Shown here: positions 37,290 to 49,170 of the stretch, in pieces
Layout of the letters: every line of letters begins with the position of its first letter
Position numbering within the stretch: position 1 is the first letter of the stretch
DNA from: Calvatia gigantea
Lineage: Eukaryota; Basidiomycota; Agaricomycetes; Agaricales; Lycoperdaceae
NCBI GenBank assembly: GCA_025093985.1
Contig: JACAAK010000002.1
Location: forward strand, 1,116,001-1,180,000
Length of the DNA stretch: 64,000 nucleotides
Reading direction: 5' to 3'
The notes under the pieces: model-generated
Seen by the model: only the letters and a program-made list of their open reading frames with translations
Database searches by the model: none
What the model was told of the DNA's origin: nothing
Program-made: the position numbers and the translations under genes

Positions 37290-39051
37290 CTAAGTGTAGG
37301 AGATGTTCAACGATAAGTTGAATGGAAGTGTATTGGCCGTCACTGTCATTTCCCCACCCTCTGGGAGCAACTCTGATACCTTCTTTTCCAAGTTTGGCCG
37401 GGTTGCTTGTTCTAATTGGGGCGGTGCTTGAAGGTAAATTTGTTTCGTCGGGGTCGAGAGAGACGGTTTCTTGATTTGACTGCCACAAAGGAACAGATAA
37501 GTGGTTGTGATAGAGGCAAAGGAACTATACGAACATGTCCTGCTTCTCGATCAATTTTTCGATGAGCTCCTCGACCGTCAAATCACTGCCGATTGGGAAA
37601 TTGAGGGATTCACCACCACATACAGGACAATCGGCGCGTTTCTCGTGTTCGAACGTGTATGAATATACGCCGTCATTGCCGATAAGCATAAAATAGTTGT
37701 TCAGGTACGCGGCGGAACTAGTAGCGATTTTAAATGCTTCGTTGCAGCAAGCGGCTGCTCTTTTTCGTTAGGTCCTGCTGCACGTTATGGGGGGGGGGGG
37801 GGACAAACCTGCGATAATGGCGTTGGTGGACGCGATGGCCGGGATGATGCTTTTCACGACGCCCTGCGCAAGGGACCACGTCACACCTTCGATGTTGAAT
37901 TCTTTAGCTCTAGCTGCTGCTGTCTGATATAACCAGGATATATGTTCTGGGTCGTCTGTGTCCATTTTCTTATCTGTCTCGGCAGGTGAGCAGAACGCAC
38001 AACAATGGTTAGGGGCCGCAAGAATATGCATACCTCCATACACACGGGGCCATTCTAAAACAGAGGCCCACTCTATACAGTGTTCCGGTAAACGAGGGGT
38101 ATTTGCAATGGTGCAGATGGGAAAGGCGGTTTGTTTGTTGAGCATGTCTAGGGAGCACTCGTAGCATGAGGTGATCGTTGGGAGGATTACACGGGCTTGC
38201 CCTTTGAAACCTATGATGACATATGGTTGAGCCAGATTCTGAACAAGACATAGACATCATGGCACAAATGTACCTTCTGTACCACCATCAATCAAGGGCT
38301 TCAAACTCTCTGGGTTTTCAGGATCAACCAGATTGACGAGGGTCGCGTTCATCCATCGTCGTGCCTCAACGGAATCCAAGCCACAAATAACGAGGTTGAA
38401 CTGCATATAGTAGTCATCTCCTTTATCCTGGATCTTTCCAAAGTACCTGTACGAAAATACCGCGAATCAGTGGTATGAAGTTACATTGAAGAAGAGATAG
38501 CTTTTACGGTGTGACTTTAACTCCAGGCACCCTCTGCATGATAAATTCCGCCGCGATAATCGCCTTGGGTTTGCCTACATCCTTCTGTCTAAGGTAGTGC
38601 CGCAGGTCAGAACCAGCGCGAACCAACGCGAACCAACGCGAACCAACGCGTTACAACACACACCTGAAGAGAAACTGTCGATTCAGATTACTGATGTCAA
38701 TCGTGTCCATATCAATGACGTGGATATCCCTGAACCCGGTCAACGCGAGGTTTGCCAGAATCTCGCATCCTAGACCTCCCGCACCGATGACCAAGATCTT
38801 TGCTTGATCACGAAGAAATGCTTTCACCTGTTAATGCCATGCCACCGGGCAAAAAGCAGAACGCGAGTTAGCCATCTGCATACAAAAGCTAGGCCCCTTT
38901 GGTGCCAAAGGTTTGGGAAGTCGAAACATGCCTCGGCGCCCGCAGCGAATCCTGGATCTGTGCGCGGTCCCGGTTTATCAAGGATCTGGTCGATGTGGAA
39001 GTAACGTCCTGACCAGTCGGCAGTTGCAGAACCATTTTCAAGTGTAGGCAT
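37290..39051 (-). CDS. uba3: NEDD8-activating enzyme catalytic subunit Uba3
   Basis: Activates NEDD8/Rub1 with its partner Ula1/APPBP1. Starts at ATG 39051 ([20 protein letters not shown]). The adenylation site is [22 protein letters not shown] with [17 protein letters not shown]; then [15 protein letters not shown]; zinc Cys pairs CYEC and CPVC; catalytic Cys in [19 protein letters not shown]. The C-terminal E2-binding ubiquitin-like domain reads [19 protein letters not shown] and ends NLSLNISYT at TAG 37290. The last intron must use a GTTCGT donor to keep frame. One intron carries a 14-base G/C homopolymer, another a 10-bp tandem repeat. Convergent with npr2, divergent from rcl1 (177 bp). 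Confidence 0.92.
37789..37802. repeat. Homopolymer tract G14 in a uba3 intron
   Basis: Fourteen consecutive G on the plus strand (C on the coding strand) just after the donor of an intron whose exons join in frame ([14 protein letters not shown]). On the pre-mRNA it forms a poly-C stretch. Length may be unreliable in sequencing. Confidence 0.9.
38616..38652. repeat. 10-bp tandem repeat in a uba3 intron
   Basis: The unit GCGAACCAAC occurs three times perfectly in a row with a degenerate copy on each side (GCGAACCAGC-like before, GCGTTACAAC after). It lies in the intron between FLFR and [10 protein letters not shown], which is longer than its neighbours. Confidence 0.85.
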
Positions 39052-39228
39052 AGTAGAGTTGTTTGTGTTCTGTGACGTCGTGGGTTAAGTCAGAGGAGAG
39101 CCTAATATTTCAGCAGCCTTCATCGGGAAGGTTGTGATCGCTATAAATATCAGCGTGCATTTATTTCGGTATGACCGGCCCGGCATTGCAAAACTTTCTG
39201 AAAACGAAAAGGTCTGAAAGAGATCTCC

Positions 39229-40673
39229 ATGTCCGCTTCTCTCCTCGCCTTCAGTGGCCACCAATACCTCAGACAGCGGCTAGTCTTGTCAATCCTCAGT
39301 GGAAAGCATGTCAAAATAAACAAAATCCGACCAGAAGATAAGAATCCCGGCCTCCGAGGTGCGGAGGCGCCCTGAGTCACTCCCCAACAAATATGTCTAA
39401 TCTCGTCGGCCATATGCTTTTGTTTAGACTATGAAATCAGTTTATTGAGACTGCTAGAGCGTGTAACCAATGGGACTGTCATCGAAATTTCAGTAACAGG
39501 TGGGTCATCGTTCAATTCATACGCTCGATACTGGGATAACGACGCCCTGCAGGTACTGCATTTCTCCTCAGACCAGGGGTCATTTCTGGAGGCCCAGTTG
39601 TACATGACTGCCCGCTTTCTCGTTCAGTCGGATACTTCTTGGAACCTATCGTTATGCTAGCACCATTCTCCAAGAAACCCTTCAATCTTACATTGACTGG
39701 AATCACAACCGATGAAAATGACCTCTCCGTACGCATTCGCTCCTCCTCATCTCTCAATGTACCCTTTGCTCAGGGCTGCCTGGCTGTGCTCAGGTCGACC
39801 TTCTACGAACCGTCACACTTCCGCACCTGCAACTCTTCGGTCTATCCGACGGTTTAGAGCTGCGAATAAAGAAGCGTGGGGCACCACCGGGTGGTGGCGG
39901 CGCAATACAGTTCTTGTGCCCCATCATAAAACAAGTAAAAACCCTCAATTTCGTTGAATCAGGAAAAATTAAACGGATACGAGGCATATCGTACGGATGT
40001 TCGCAGTTTGAGGGTTCATATGTGACTAACGGACAGGATCTTCACAGACATGCCGTTCGTGTCAATCCTCAGTTTTCCAATCGTATGATTGGAGCTGCAC
40101 GATCGGTCTTAAATCGATATATCCCTGATATATACCTCTATTCTGACGTATACAAGGGCGAGGAGAGTGGGAAGTTCGTGCTGTTCCAATTTTGTTCCAG
40201 GACATTTTTACCGATATTACTTCCTAGGTCCCCAGGCTACGCCTTGAGTCTCCTAGCAGAATCCACTACAGGTGCGATCCACTGTGCGGAGGCGATTTCG
40301 CAGGCAGGCGTTGCACCGGAAGACATCGGGTTAAAGGCAACACACGCTCTACTTTCCGAGATTGAAAGTGGCGGATGCGTGGACAGACGACACCAGTCAC
40401 TTGTCTTACTTATGATGGTTCTGGGAAGTGAAGATGTTGGTCGGTGTAAAATGGGCGAGCCAACAGCTAAAACGTGAGTCAGACTGGTTGAGCTCAGATT
40501 AAAATGTATTTTACTGATACATGCGCAGAATACAGTTTTTAAGGGACGTGCAAAGTTTCTTTGGGACCTCTTTCAAGGTGGTACCCGCGGATCCGAATGA
40601 CCCTGAGTGCACCCAGCTGTTGTATTCGTGTTATGGGACGGGATATGTCAATGCGAACCGGACGCTTGCATAG
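39229..40673 (+). CDS. rcl1: Rcl1, RNA 3'-phosphate-cyclase-like ribosome biogenesis factor
   Basis: SSU-processome factor needed for early 18S rRNA processing; member of the RNA cyclase fold. The ATG at 39229 gives MSASLLAFSGHQYLRQRLVL, then KINKIRPEDKNPGLRDYEIS across the first intron. Later: LLERVTNGTVIEISVTGTAF, LLRPGVISGGPVVHDCPLSR, GYFLEPIVMLAPFSKKP, LTLTGITTDENDLSVD, KKRGAPPGGGGAIQFLCP, KTLNFVESGKIKRIRGISY, VNPQFSNRMIGAARSVLNRY, SPGYALSLLAESTTG, GCVDRRHQSLVLLMMVLG and YGTGYVNANRTLA before TAG 40673. The exon boundary near 40010 is ambiguous (read-through is also in frame). Convergent with met8, 81 bp apart. Confidence 0.93.
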
Positions 40674-40754
40674 AAGTTGTGTATTACTCCCCCTTGTATG
40701 TATTATCAGATGTCTGAATTCACTTGAACGAGGCGTATCTTGCACCACATGTGG

Positions 40755-41594
40755 TCATTTCCTTCGCAGCCAAACACACGCGGCGGTGCAAATGACCCCT
40801 GTTACGAAACCAATTACACCAGGAAGGGCGGGGTTCGAGGAAAACAGGGAAGATACTGTCGTCTTCGTAGCGACCTTCAAGCCTAAATCTTGCGGGGATG
40901 GAACCTGGTCATTCTCCCATCCTTGGTCCAACAACTGCCTCATGATGTCGTCGTCCAACCTTGCAAGTTCATCCATATCCCAGTTATTACACAGTGTGGT
41001 CATCCACGCCATTCTCCTCTTCCCAATCGCGCCTCCAACACCTGGGGAGCGTTCTTTTAACTTGGACCGCAATACTCCAACTCTTTCAATCGCTGTGCCC
41101 TCAAGCCCCGACAAGGCTTGAGCAATCTTCTTTTTCACAAGATTCGCCAACCGCGGTCCATTTCCATTCGTTGACACCATGACTTGTAATGGCCCGTCAC
41201 GTATTTGGGAACCAAAGTAAAAGTCGCATAGGTCAGGAATGTCGGCTGCATTAACTGGTATACCGTGATTGCGGGAGAAATGGCATATTGAACGCGAAAG
41301 CTCGACATCATCGAGCGCAGTAAGAATCATATCATATTTCGCTAACCCCAGTTCCTCCGAGTTTTTGTCATATGATTTGTCGAGGTAAATGATACGTGAA
41401 GGATAGTTTGCGATGAATTTCTGAGTGCGTGGATGGAGACCAGAAGAAGGCGAGAGGACAGTTATATGAGCGTCAGTGACGAGAATGGAGTCAATTCTTT
41501 GAGAGGCGACTTCACCACCCCCGACGATGAGGACGTCCTTGCCACTGAGCTGCCATGCTATAAGGAGAGCGCCTCCTCCAATTTCAGATGGCAT
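40755..41594 (-). CDS. met8: Met8-type siroheme synthase (dehydrogenase/ferrochelatase)
   Basis: Bifunctional precorrin-2 dehydrogenase and sirohydrochlorin ferrochelatase; supplies siroheme to sulfite (and nitrite) reductase. A single exon of 279 residues. Rossmann NAD site DVLIVGGGEVASQRIDSIL; catalytic-Asp region VNAADIPDLCDFYFGSQI; MVSTNGNGPRLANLVKKKI. Predicted C-terminal hydrophobic helix VIGFVTGVICTAACVWL followed by RRK suggests tail anchoring in a membrane, a plausible fungal addition. Divergent from slt11. Confidence 0.93.
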   Translation of the reverse strand: MPSEIGGGALLIAWQLSGKDVLIVGGGEVASQRIDSILVTDAHITVLSPSSGLHPRTQKFIANYPSRIIYLDKSYDKNSEELGLAKYDMILTALDDVELSRSICHFSRNHGIPVNAADIPDLCDFYFGSQIRDGPLQVMVSTNGNGPRLANLVKKKIAQALSGLEGTAIERVGVLRSKLKERSPGVGGAIGKRRMAWMTTLCNNWDMDELARLDDDIMRQLLDQGWENDQVPSPQDLGLKVATKTTVSSLFSSNPALPGVIGFVTGVICTAACVWLRRK

Positions 41595-41932
41595 GTTGGT
41601 TGCTGCTCTGGAATTATTTGTCTGGATTTGTCAGCCCCTGCTTGAGTGTCAATGTTTGAATAATGAATGCATGATGATAGAAACCTGAATTACGATTGCT
41701 TCAATTGTGTATTTTAAGCATATTTAGATGCTGCCCACAATCGTCTGCCACAGATTCTGATCTCAGGGGGGAAACAACGGCAATTCCGGTATACTGCAGT
41801 GGCTCTCCGACGGCTCTACTGGTCTCCAAAGTATGAGTGGCTGTGCAAATAATTTGTCTCCATTTGTCAGCCTGTTCATTGCCTGGCTCGCTCGCCTCGC
41901 TCGCCTCAAGACACCAACAACTTAGAAGACAT
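41595..41932. other. Intergenic: divergent promoter region of met8 and slt11
   Basis: About 340 bp between two divergent start codons. Contains a short CTCGC repeat (about 41888-41904). No gene recognised. Confidence 0.4.
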
Positions 41933-43131
41933 ATGCCGAAAGCTGATATCAATAAGGCTGGCTGGGAGCAAAGCGACTTTCCCATTCTATGCGAAACATG
42001 TAGATTCTTCCTTCACATTCACTTCGTTTGACTAACTATCATGCAGGCCTCGGTGCTAATCCCTTCATTCGGATGGTGTGTCCACTTCCAATCCTCCATA
42101 GCTTTACACTCACACCTACCATAGTCCAAGCAAGAGTATGGCCGTTCTTGTGGTACCTGCGCACGTCCCTTCACCGTCTTCCGTTGGAACCCTGGTCAAG
42201 GCGCCAGATTCAAAACAACCGTCATTTGCCAGACCTGCGCCAAAATAAAAAACGTTTGCCAAACCTGCCTCTTGGACCTTGAATATGGCCTTCCTACGCA
42301 AGTCCGCGACACCGCCCTTGGATATAAAAACGAGGCTCCAACTTCGGACATTAACCGTGAATACTACGCGCAAAACATGGAGGCTAAGATGCAGGATGGT
42401 GAAGGCAGTGGTATCAAGTCTGGGTTGGATGTGAATAAAAGTGCGGCTGCTGGGAAAGAGATGTTGAAGCAGCTTGCGAGGACGGACCCATATTATAAGC
42501 GGAACAGACCGCATGTTTGTTCCTTCTTTGTCAAGGGGGAATGTAATCGCGGGTCGGAATGTCCGTTTAGACACGAGAAGCCCGTGGATAATGAGTTGGC
42601 GCACCAAAATATCCAGGACAGGTACCATGGACGGGAGGATCCTGTGGCCAGGAAGATTATGACTGCGCATGCAGACACGCAAGGACTGAAACCCCCGGAC
42701 GACGTGAACGTTGTGAGTGCTCTCGGTTTTTGTTTTCACGACCCTCGCTGACCATTCCTATAGACCTCACTCTTCCTTTCTTCATTATCCCCCTCTTCGA
42801 CCGAACTAAGCATCCGAACTCGTGTTCTCCAATCCCTCCCGGCTATCCAACCAACACAGCTGAAGTCCATTGTCCACGTCGCGAAGACAAGGTTAGTTGT
42901 TTTCTCTTCACACCCCCCACTCAGCTCATATTAGTTCCCAGATGCGCCTTTGTTAATCTCAAAGATCGTGCCTCGGCAGAACATGCGGCCCAAGCATGGG
43001 CCAATGGCCTGGATATCGACGGAGAAACGGTCAACGTGAAATGGGGTCGCAGTAAATCGAAAACAACAGCCTCGTCGTCGTCGTCACCTGCACCAGCTGC
43101 TATTCCTAGTGTATCAGCTCCCGCTTCGTGA
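41933..43131 (+). CDS. slt11: Slt11/Ecm2 (RBM22) splicing factor
   Basis: NTC-related protein that contacts U6 and the 5' splice site in the catalytic spliceosome. ATG 41933: [21 protein letters not shown]-terminal zinc region with paired cysteines ([43 protein letters not shown]); then [13 protein letters not shown]; a CCCH finger [20 protein letters not shown]; then a C-terminal RRM ([42 protein letters not shown]) and a Ser/Ala/Pro tail. Five exons join in frame. All expected metal ligands are visible. Confidence 0.92.
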
Positions 43132-43558
43132 ACCTTGCCCTAACCCTTTCATGTACCCTATCGCCCTGCTGTAGTTTAGATTCATCTTGTCTCTAGAGTG
43201 TCAATGTCAACTTTCAGTGTCAGGATCTTCGTTTGTAAACCGTCAGCTTCCTTGTCTGATATCAACCAGGACCTTCGATGCTTGATTTCTGGGCACTTGG
43301 ATACAGGGAAGGTGTGGTCTGTCTCAAAATCTGGTTCTTTGGTCACCTGAGTGTGATTCGGAGCTTGCTTGATTTTTCAACCACTCACATTGTCATGTGG
43401 AGCACCCGACTTATCGCGGGATACTATACATAGATAAGAATGACAGCGGAGCAATCTACCATCCCCCCCCCCCCTACTCAGTACATGCTAAAACATACAA
43501 GGGACAGAGCTACAATAAATCACACGTAGGATAAAGGGAACAAGTTAAATTATGCCGC
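43132..43558. other. Intergenic between convergent slt11 and transporter gene, with C12 tract
   Basis: About 430 bp. Only notable item is a run of twelve C at 43463-43474. Otherwise 3' UTR-like sequence with no recognised gene. Confidence 0.5.
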
Positions 43559-44904
43559 TCAAATCACCTGGCCACCAACAGCCATCGCAGCCAACCAAAT
43601 CACGGTGGAAGGTAATTGGCCTTCATTATGTACAAGGGCACGTCCAAAATTCACAAGCCCTGGACCGGCTTCATAGGCAACGTCAGGTAAAAGAGTTTCG
43701 TATTGAAAAAGAGAGGCGCCACTCACGGCAAACACCTGCAAGTCCCCACCCCACGCCAAAGACCGCAGAACCAGTCATCAGTTTCCAGTCAACGTCGCCA
43801 CCTTTCGGGACGCTCCACTTCCCTCCAAGACGTGGTACTTCATTTCCGCGGGCGTAGTGATATAAAAACATTGCGAGCGGTATAGCCCCAACGGCGAGAA
43901 ATGCGAGGGAAGGGTCAAATGCCCAATGGAACGGCAACAAAAGGAAGCGGATCACACGATCAGGGCTTGTGAGACCAGAAAGTTGGAGAGCAATGCCAAA
44001 TTGTGTTGAAGTACTAAGGGAGGCCAGGTGACGGGGTAACGGCAAGGGAGCGAGCTGTACCGGAGTATCTTTGAGAGGGGTCTCGGAATCTGGTTCCGAC
44101 TTATTGGGCTTTTCAGAAGGCTTGGAAAGTGCCTTCACGGGAAATGAAATGAACGGAAGGTTGATGTTCCCCAAGCACATTGATGACTTACGAAAAGGTA
44201 AAGTAGGGTAGTGACTGCAAGGGGTATCAGCTGCGCAAAGAGAAGCGCAAGTGCGGATCTTCCAAGCGACCAGTCAGATAGCGCAGTAGGGCCCAAGTCT
44301 GCATAAGCGATATTGGCTGTAATAACACCAGTGGCGAAAAATAGAACTGTTGCCACAATGGATCTAACCAGAGTATGATTAGCCGAGGAATGTGATACAG
44401 CCTATAGAGGTGTGATGCGCACCTCGCGGAGAGTCGTGCAACGCCACAGACCATGTGCCTGTGAGATAGTCAGGCTCTACATTTTTCCCCCCATGTTGGT
44501 ACATGGAGAGTACCCACCCGGAAGTGCAGCCGTTGGATAACTGGAAGTGTAGGTGAGATGTGGTGGGTGTGACCGTAGGACAGGACGCGCACTCTAGTTC
44601 CAAAGCCAACCAAAAAACCAGACACGGTTGCTCGGGAGAGAGAAAGAGCTGGGGATTGGACTCCACCGCCTTCAATAAAATTACCGAGGACGCCGCTCAG
44701 GATCAGGCCCACGACTGAAGTTAAGGCCTCAGACGATCCGCGCACGAGCTGATGAACGAATCCGGAAATTCCAAGGGGAGACCCATTGAGTATCATTAGA
44801 GCATGAACGGGGATGGGGAGTGTAATGCCACCTAGGAAAGACTTGAGGGGGGTAGGAGCAGCCATGGGTCGGGGCGTGAAGGAGGCAACGGTCTTCTTGC
44901 TCAT
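43559..44904 (-). CDS. YeeE/YedE (Sulf_transp) family membrane transporter
   Basis: Polytopic membrane protein of the YeeE/YedE family; bacterial relatives import thiosulfate. Starts at ATG 44904 (MSKKTVASFTPRPMAAPTPL). Helices begin with FLGGITLPIPVHALMILNG; the signature FLVGFGTRLSNGCTSGHMVC-like stretch (two half motifs GFGTR and GCTSGH) carries the conserved Cys thought to bind sulfur. Second half: FDPSLAFLAVGAIPLAMFLY and a repeat of the signature, SAVFGVGWGLAGVCPGPGLV, ending VIWLAAMAVGGQVI. Substrate in fungi is unproven. Several introns; the cytosolic loop is Pro/Ser-rich. Role in sulfur uptake is inference. Confidence 0.82.
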
Positions 44905-45348
44905 TTCCTTATTTTGAAGGACTGTCGGCTGGGATGATAATTACATCCCGATCAAGCGTGGTTGATCGACAGCGGTCACGTAATACAGGAGGAGGCCAGT
45001 TCGGAAATTGGGTATATTTCACCAATCTTGTCCGAACTCCGAGCCGGCCGACCTGAGGGTGCCCAGTTTTGTCCGAACTGGCGATCCGGCCTACCCAAAA
45101 TCGCCAAAAAAAAAAAAAAGAAGGTTTTTCTGCGTTAATTGGCGGGACTCAGAGAGGAGTAACTTGGGGGGGACGGTTGGAAGTGCTCAGTGCTCACCCA
45201 TACTCGGCCCCCACCCATTCTGCCAACTTCTGTCCGGACCCCCGTACCGGCCTCCCCTGATATAGTCTGTGGTCCTAATACAGGTCGTATTACCCACAAG
45301 TGCAAGCGCCACACATGTGACACCCACAACCACCCACGCTGTCTATTT
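44905..45348. repeat. Intergenic region with degenerate GTCCGAACT..CCGGCC repeats
   Basis: About 440 bp between minus-strand genes. The motif (T)TGTCCGAACT..CG..CCGGCC occurs at 45028-45049 and 45069-45092, with a diverged copy at 45230-45252 and a short inverse match (CCAGTTCGGA) at 44997-45006. A run of A (about 15) sits at 45105-45119. It may be a decayed repeat element; no protein seen. Confidence 0.4.
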
Positions 45349-47143
45349 TCAGCCCTCAACTTCACCTTCCACCACCTGCACTTGTGCTTCTATTTCGCTC
45401 TTGACAACTCCTGACGCGTTGCATTCTTCCAAATACTTCCCAATCATCCTTCGCCACATTATGTGTCCCACAACTTCCTTACAGTGCATGTCCTCCACCC
45501 CCTGTACCTCCACCGGTCCTAATCCTGCAACGCGCCAGCTTGCGTTAGCTGCACGGGATAACACTGCCAGGACGTAGTCGTCACTCGCGTATCCGTTGAC
45601 GAGTCTTCCAGCAACTGTTCTGCAAATCTTGGCCCAGACTTTGGGGTCAGCGGCTGCTGGCGTTCCAAATAAAAACGCGTCTTGGACGATGCCGAAGGAC
45701 TCGGACACCGGTAATTGACCCAGATACCGCAAGGCCTCAAAAATAACAAGAGAGCCGAGGGAATACCCAACTAGTGTAACCGGCCTATTGCCAAACGCAC
45801 GTTTTGCTAACAGGTCACCCAATACAGCACCCGTTTTGATAGCCAAGGCTCTGGCGTTCATCCATGGATTATCTTGAAATTGTTAGTTGGTTCATTTCTC
45901 TCGTGGCTTCACTTTTGCTTACCCATTATCTGCCCCATCTTCAGCATAGCCACCGGGGCCATCGCACTCATCAAACTCGCCAATGCAGTCCTCCTGATAA
46001 TTTCCACCTTCACGTACTTTGCTGCTTGTGACTTGATAAGCGTATACAATGCATCTGAGAGTTCCCTCAGTGCATTGATTTCCTGCAATGTGTTAGCTCA
46101 ATCCCTTTATTTGAGCAAGGTGTCTTACCCATTGCAACGCATACGTATCATCTCCTTCAAATATGGTCCACGGCGCACACACATCGTCCTCTTCAGCTAA
46201 CCATCCACTCACACACAACCTAACTCCGAGTGTCTCTTTCCCTTTTTCAACCTTCACGGGCAATACAGCCAAATCTCTGACCTCCCTCGTGTGTCTCTGC
46301 ACCATCTCCGCAGTTGACTTCGCCCCATACGCGCCAAACAGGGCACCACAAACAATGGATGACCCCGCCAAACCGCTCGCCAATAATCCGACAGCAGTAC
46401 CCCCAACCCCGAGCCAACCGAGTGCGGTTGTGACTCCAGCACCTACAAGTGGTGCAGCTAATCCTCCCGTCACGCCTATCAATACCCCTCCCGCCACTGC
46501 ACCTACACCGACCCCTATCATCCGCATGGCACGCCCACTCTCGGCATGCGAGGATCGAGCTTCTTCAGCATGAGCCTGCGTTTCGGATATGACACGATCT
46601 GGATTCTTTAACGTCCTCACAACTGCTTGTTCATCAAGTTCTACGGGCGGTTGGAATTGCGCGAAGAATGACCGTGTATAAGCTGAATATTGCTTCGTTG
46701 TGGTGACATGTAAGAACAGAATGGTGGTGAATATTTTGTTCACCATATCTTGTGATGGGATTGGCGATAATCCGACCATCGAAGTATCGGCACTTTCGTC
46801 CATGGCAGGACACGCTCCTGAATCCATGGAAATTAGCAATCTGTAGCTCAAGATATATTCGTTAATATTACATACCAACATCACTGTCCTCGCTTTGACG
46901 ACATGCAACCCAGGCCTTCTCTGTCAGATCTTGTGCCCAGCGATTCAGCGCCCTAATAATCTGATCCCTTCTCTTCTCCCTTACGTCGACTGCCAACTCA
47001 GATAAACTACATTCTGTCAAGGCATAGATCTCGCGGGTGTTCCGAAAATGCGCGACTCGGCGGAAGAAGTGTTCGAACACGACGGCCTTTTCTTGGCCCG
47101 ATAGTTCTCTTGGAGGTGTGATTTTCTCTAAATCGGAAGACAT
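45349..47143 (-). CDS. DUF726 (TMCO4-like) alpha/beta-hydrolase membrane protein
   Basis: Family of membrane-associated putative serine hydrolases (yeast Mil1 is a relative). Starts at ATG 47143 (MSSDLEKITPPRELSGQEKA). The mid region holds a long Gly/Ala-rich hydrophobic stretch (IGVGVGAVAGGVLIGVTGG and GLLASGLAGSSIVCGALFG), probably two membrane helices; then VSGWLAEEDDVCAPW. The hydrolase half has VTLVGYSLGSLVIFEAL with a GxSxG nucleophile elbow, DAFLFGTPAAADPKVW, RLVNGYASDDYVLA and the family's WRVAGLGPVEVQGVE. Ends EGEVEG. Enzyme substrate unknown. Confidence 0.85.
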
Positions 47144-47556
47144 AATGATGGGAAGAAGGAAGGCAAAGCACGGATCTCTTCTGCAAATTCTAGCGAGGGG
47201 TCGCAGTCGTCACCACAACTGACATCACTGCACTATAAATAGTGCAGCCAATCTTGTTCACTTTATTTTTATCTACGAGTTCTTCCAACTCTCCTGAGCT
47301 AACGAAAGTGCGTAAACCAAGAAAGCGGGACATGACCAAGTCTCGAAGGCATTCTGGGGAGTTGGGATAGAAATGTGTATTCACGAGTATAGGTCTGAAG
47401 TCCATAGAGATCATATCGAACAATATATAACTAGACATTAGATCATACTAAGGTTCTAAAGCGTCACTGAGAGAAAGTCCACGGAGATCCTCCTACAGGC
47501 CTGCGATTCCAGGAAGACTTGCTCCCCCGGTGATTTGCTACGGAGCTCAATTCAGA
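47144..47556. other. Intergenic: DUF726 gene upstream region
   Basis: About 410 bp. A minus-strand open frame (47190-47438) exists but shows no family motif and sits where a promoter is expected, so I do not call it. Confidence 0.4.
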
Positions 47557-48909
47557 TCACGCAAACAACAAATCATTGAGACGGACCTTGATCGTGGCTT
47601 CATCTAGTGGGCAAGGGAAACTGAGGGAATTGCTGACGGTTGGAGAAATCGAGACGAATAGTATCTGGAGTCCCAGCTATTGATAACTGACTCAGTACCG
47701 ACACAGAGTACATACGAACGAGGCGGTGCTCACCGTGATCTTATAATCAATGTTAAGATTTTTCTTGTTTGCACCACATTTGCTTAGCAAGTCCGAAAGG
47801 ACAAGGCCGCCCGGGTCAGAGGTAGTGTTATACTGGATATCAATAGGGAACGTCCAGTCTGTTTGCGTTTGTGTGGGGAATACGACGTGGTCAGCCTTCC
47901 CGCCACCTATTGAGGTGTCGTTGATGGGATAAATCAGCTGAACCAACGTGAGAAAGAGCCAACGCATCGTACATGGAGGGACGTACGTCTGCCCTAATTT
48001 GCTTGAAGTTCACGGAGAAGTAGTTCGGATTGTTGACCCTGAAAGGAGTGAGTTCACGATAGAACGAGTGGAATAATGGCAACATACGTGATTTTTAAAG
48101 CAAGGTGAATCGTAAAAGAGACGCCGTCTCCATCAGGTTTAGTTTCAATCTAGGGATATAGCCTTAATCTGGTGGGACCCGGTGGGCAGGTCATGAACTC
48201 ACTGTACTGGTACCCGGTTTGGAGACGGGTGCAATATCACCTATTATGATTCCGGGCGGTCTTACCCACTGTATAACGTTAGCAAGGATTCGGGAACAAG
48301 AAAGACAGACGCCACTCACCAATGCCAAGGCCAAGGCAATGCTCACAATCAAGAATACAACAGTCATGAGGGTACAACCACAGAATCGCCCAAAACAACG
48401 TCCCCGCCCTCCCTACGAATTTGCTTAGAGCACGGTGGTGTGCCTCGTAATAATGGTAACTCACCTTCGTCCATAATGCACCTTGATGATCATACCGGTA
48501 TTTCCTCATGGCGCTCGCAGTCCTTTAATTCCCGAATCCAATCAGATGACCCGAAGAAGCCAGAGGCTGCTAAGATTACTCACTTTCTGGGTTGCGGCAT
48601 GGAAGAGAACTCGGTACCAGGCTGGTAGCTGTCCTTCCTCTGATGCAAGCCGCCAGATTCGCTATGCTGTGTCCGATGAGTGGGCTTCCGTTGAGGGGGA
48701 TAGGTTGGTTCGTCGGTGTAGTGTGGCTCCTCATGGGCACCGGGCCCATAGCCACCCTGGTCGTATGTAGGGTGTGAAGGCCGGGTGTATGGATTGTAGT
48801 CAAGTGGAGGTTCAGAGTAATGATTTTGGCCGTAGCCAGCGGCGTCATTGGCCTGATACGGGTTGGCACCCCCGTAGTAGGGATCGGCGTATGGATCTCG
48901 GTAGGACAT
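47557..48909 (-). CDS. Single-pass membrane protein with LEA-2-like extracellular domain
   Basis: Starts at ATG 48909 with a Tyr/Pro/Gly-rich cytosolic region (MSYRDPYADPYYGGANPYQ), then CGCTLMTVVFLIVSIALALA as one transmembrane helix, then an outer domain with the LEA-2 (NDR1/HIN1-like) pattern: VSFTIHLALKITVNNPNYFS, VNFKQIRADVSYP, NTTSDPGGLVLSDLLSKCG, LNIDYKITLGLQILFVSI, ending KVRLNDLLFA at TGA 47557. Similar fungal proteins with a 'vNNPN' core are common in basidiomycetes, but their role is not known. Five to seven exons. Function left open. Confidence 0.7.
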
Positions 48910-49170
48910 GATAGGTGACCTCCTCGGACTGGAACACTGTGAACGATGAGTTTGAGGTAATTTGTACGGGAGGTGGTGACTTCAAGCGACAGAAGCAGCT
49001 GCGCAACGCTTGAGTTGCCTGGCTGCCGGCGCACCGCATCCCATCAGATCGGCGCCTTTTCCGTATTTGGAAATTGATCCTCCAAACAAATATTTTCATT
49101 TCGATGAGAAAGAATCAGAGCAGAAGTCATTAACAAGTAGATACTACAAAGTTCCTATTTTACAAGTTCA

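Noticed and set aside
41701..41985. Minus-strand open frame of 94 codons with a signal-like start near slt11.
   Set aside because: Overlaps the first exon of slt11 and the divergent promoter; no motif.
47190..47438. 82-codon minus-strand frame upstream of the DUF726 gene.
   Set aside because: No family features; sits in the expected promoter region.
48576..49034. Alternative-frame 152-codon reading of the LEA-2-like gene's 5' exon.
   Set aside because: The Tyr/Pro/Gly-rich frame starting at 48909 continues by splicing into the membrane helix; the other frame does not.
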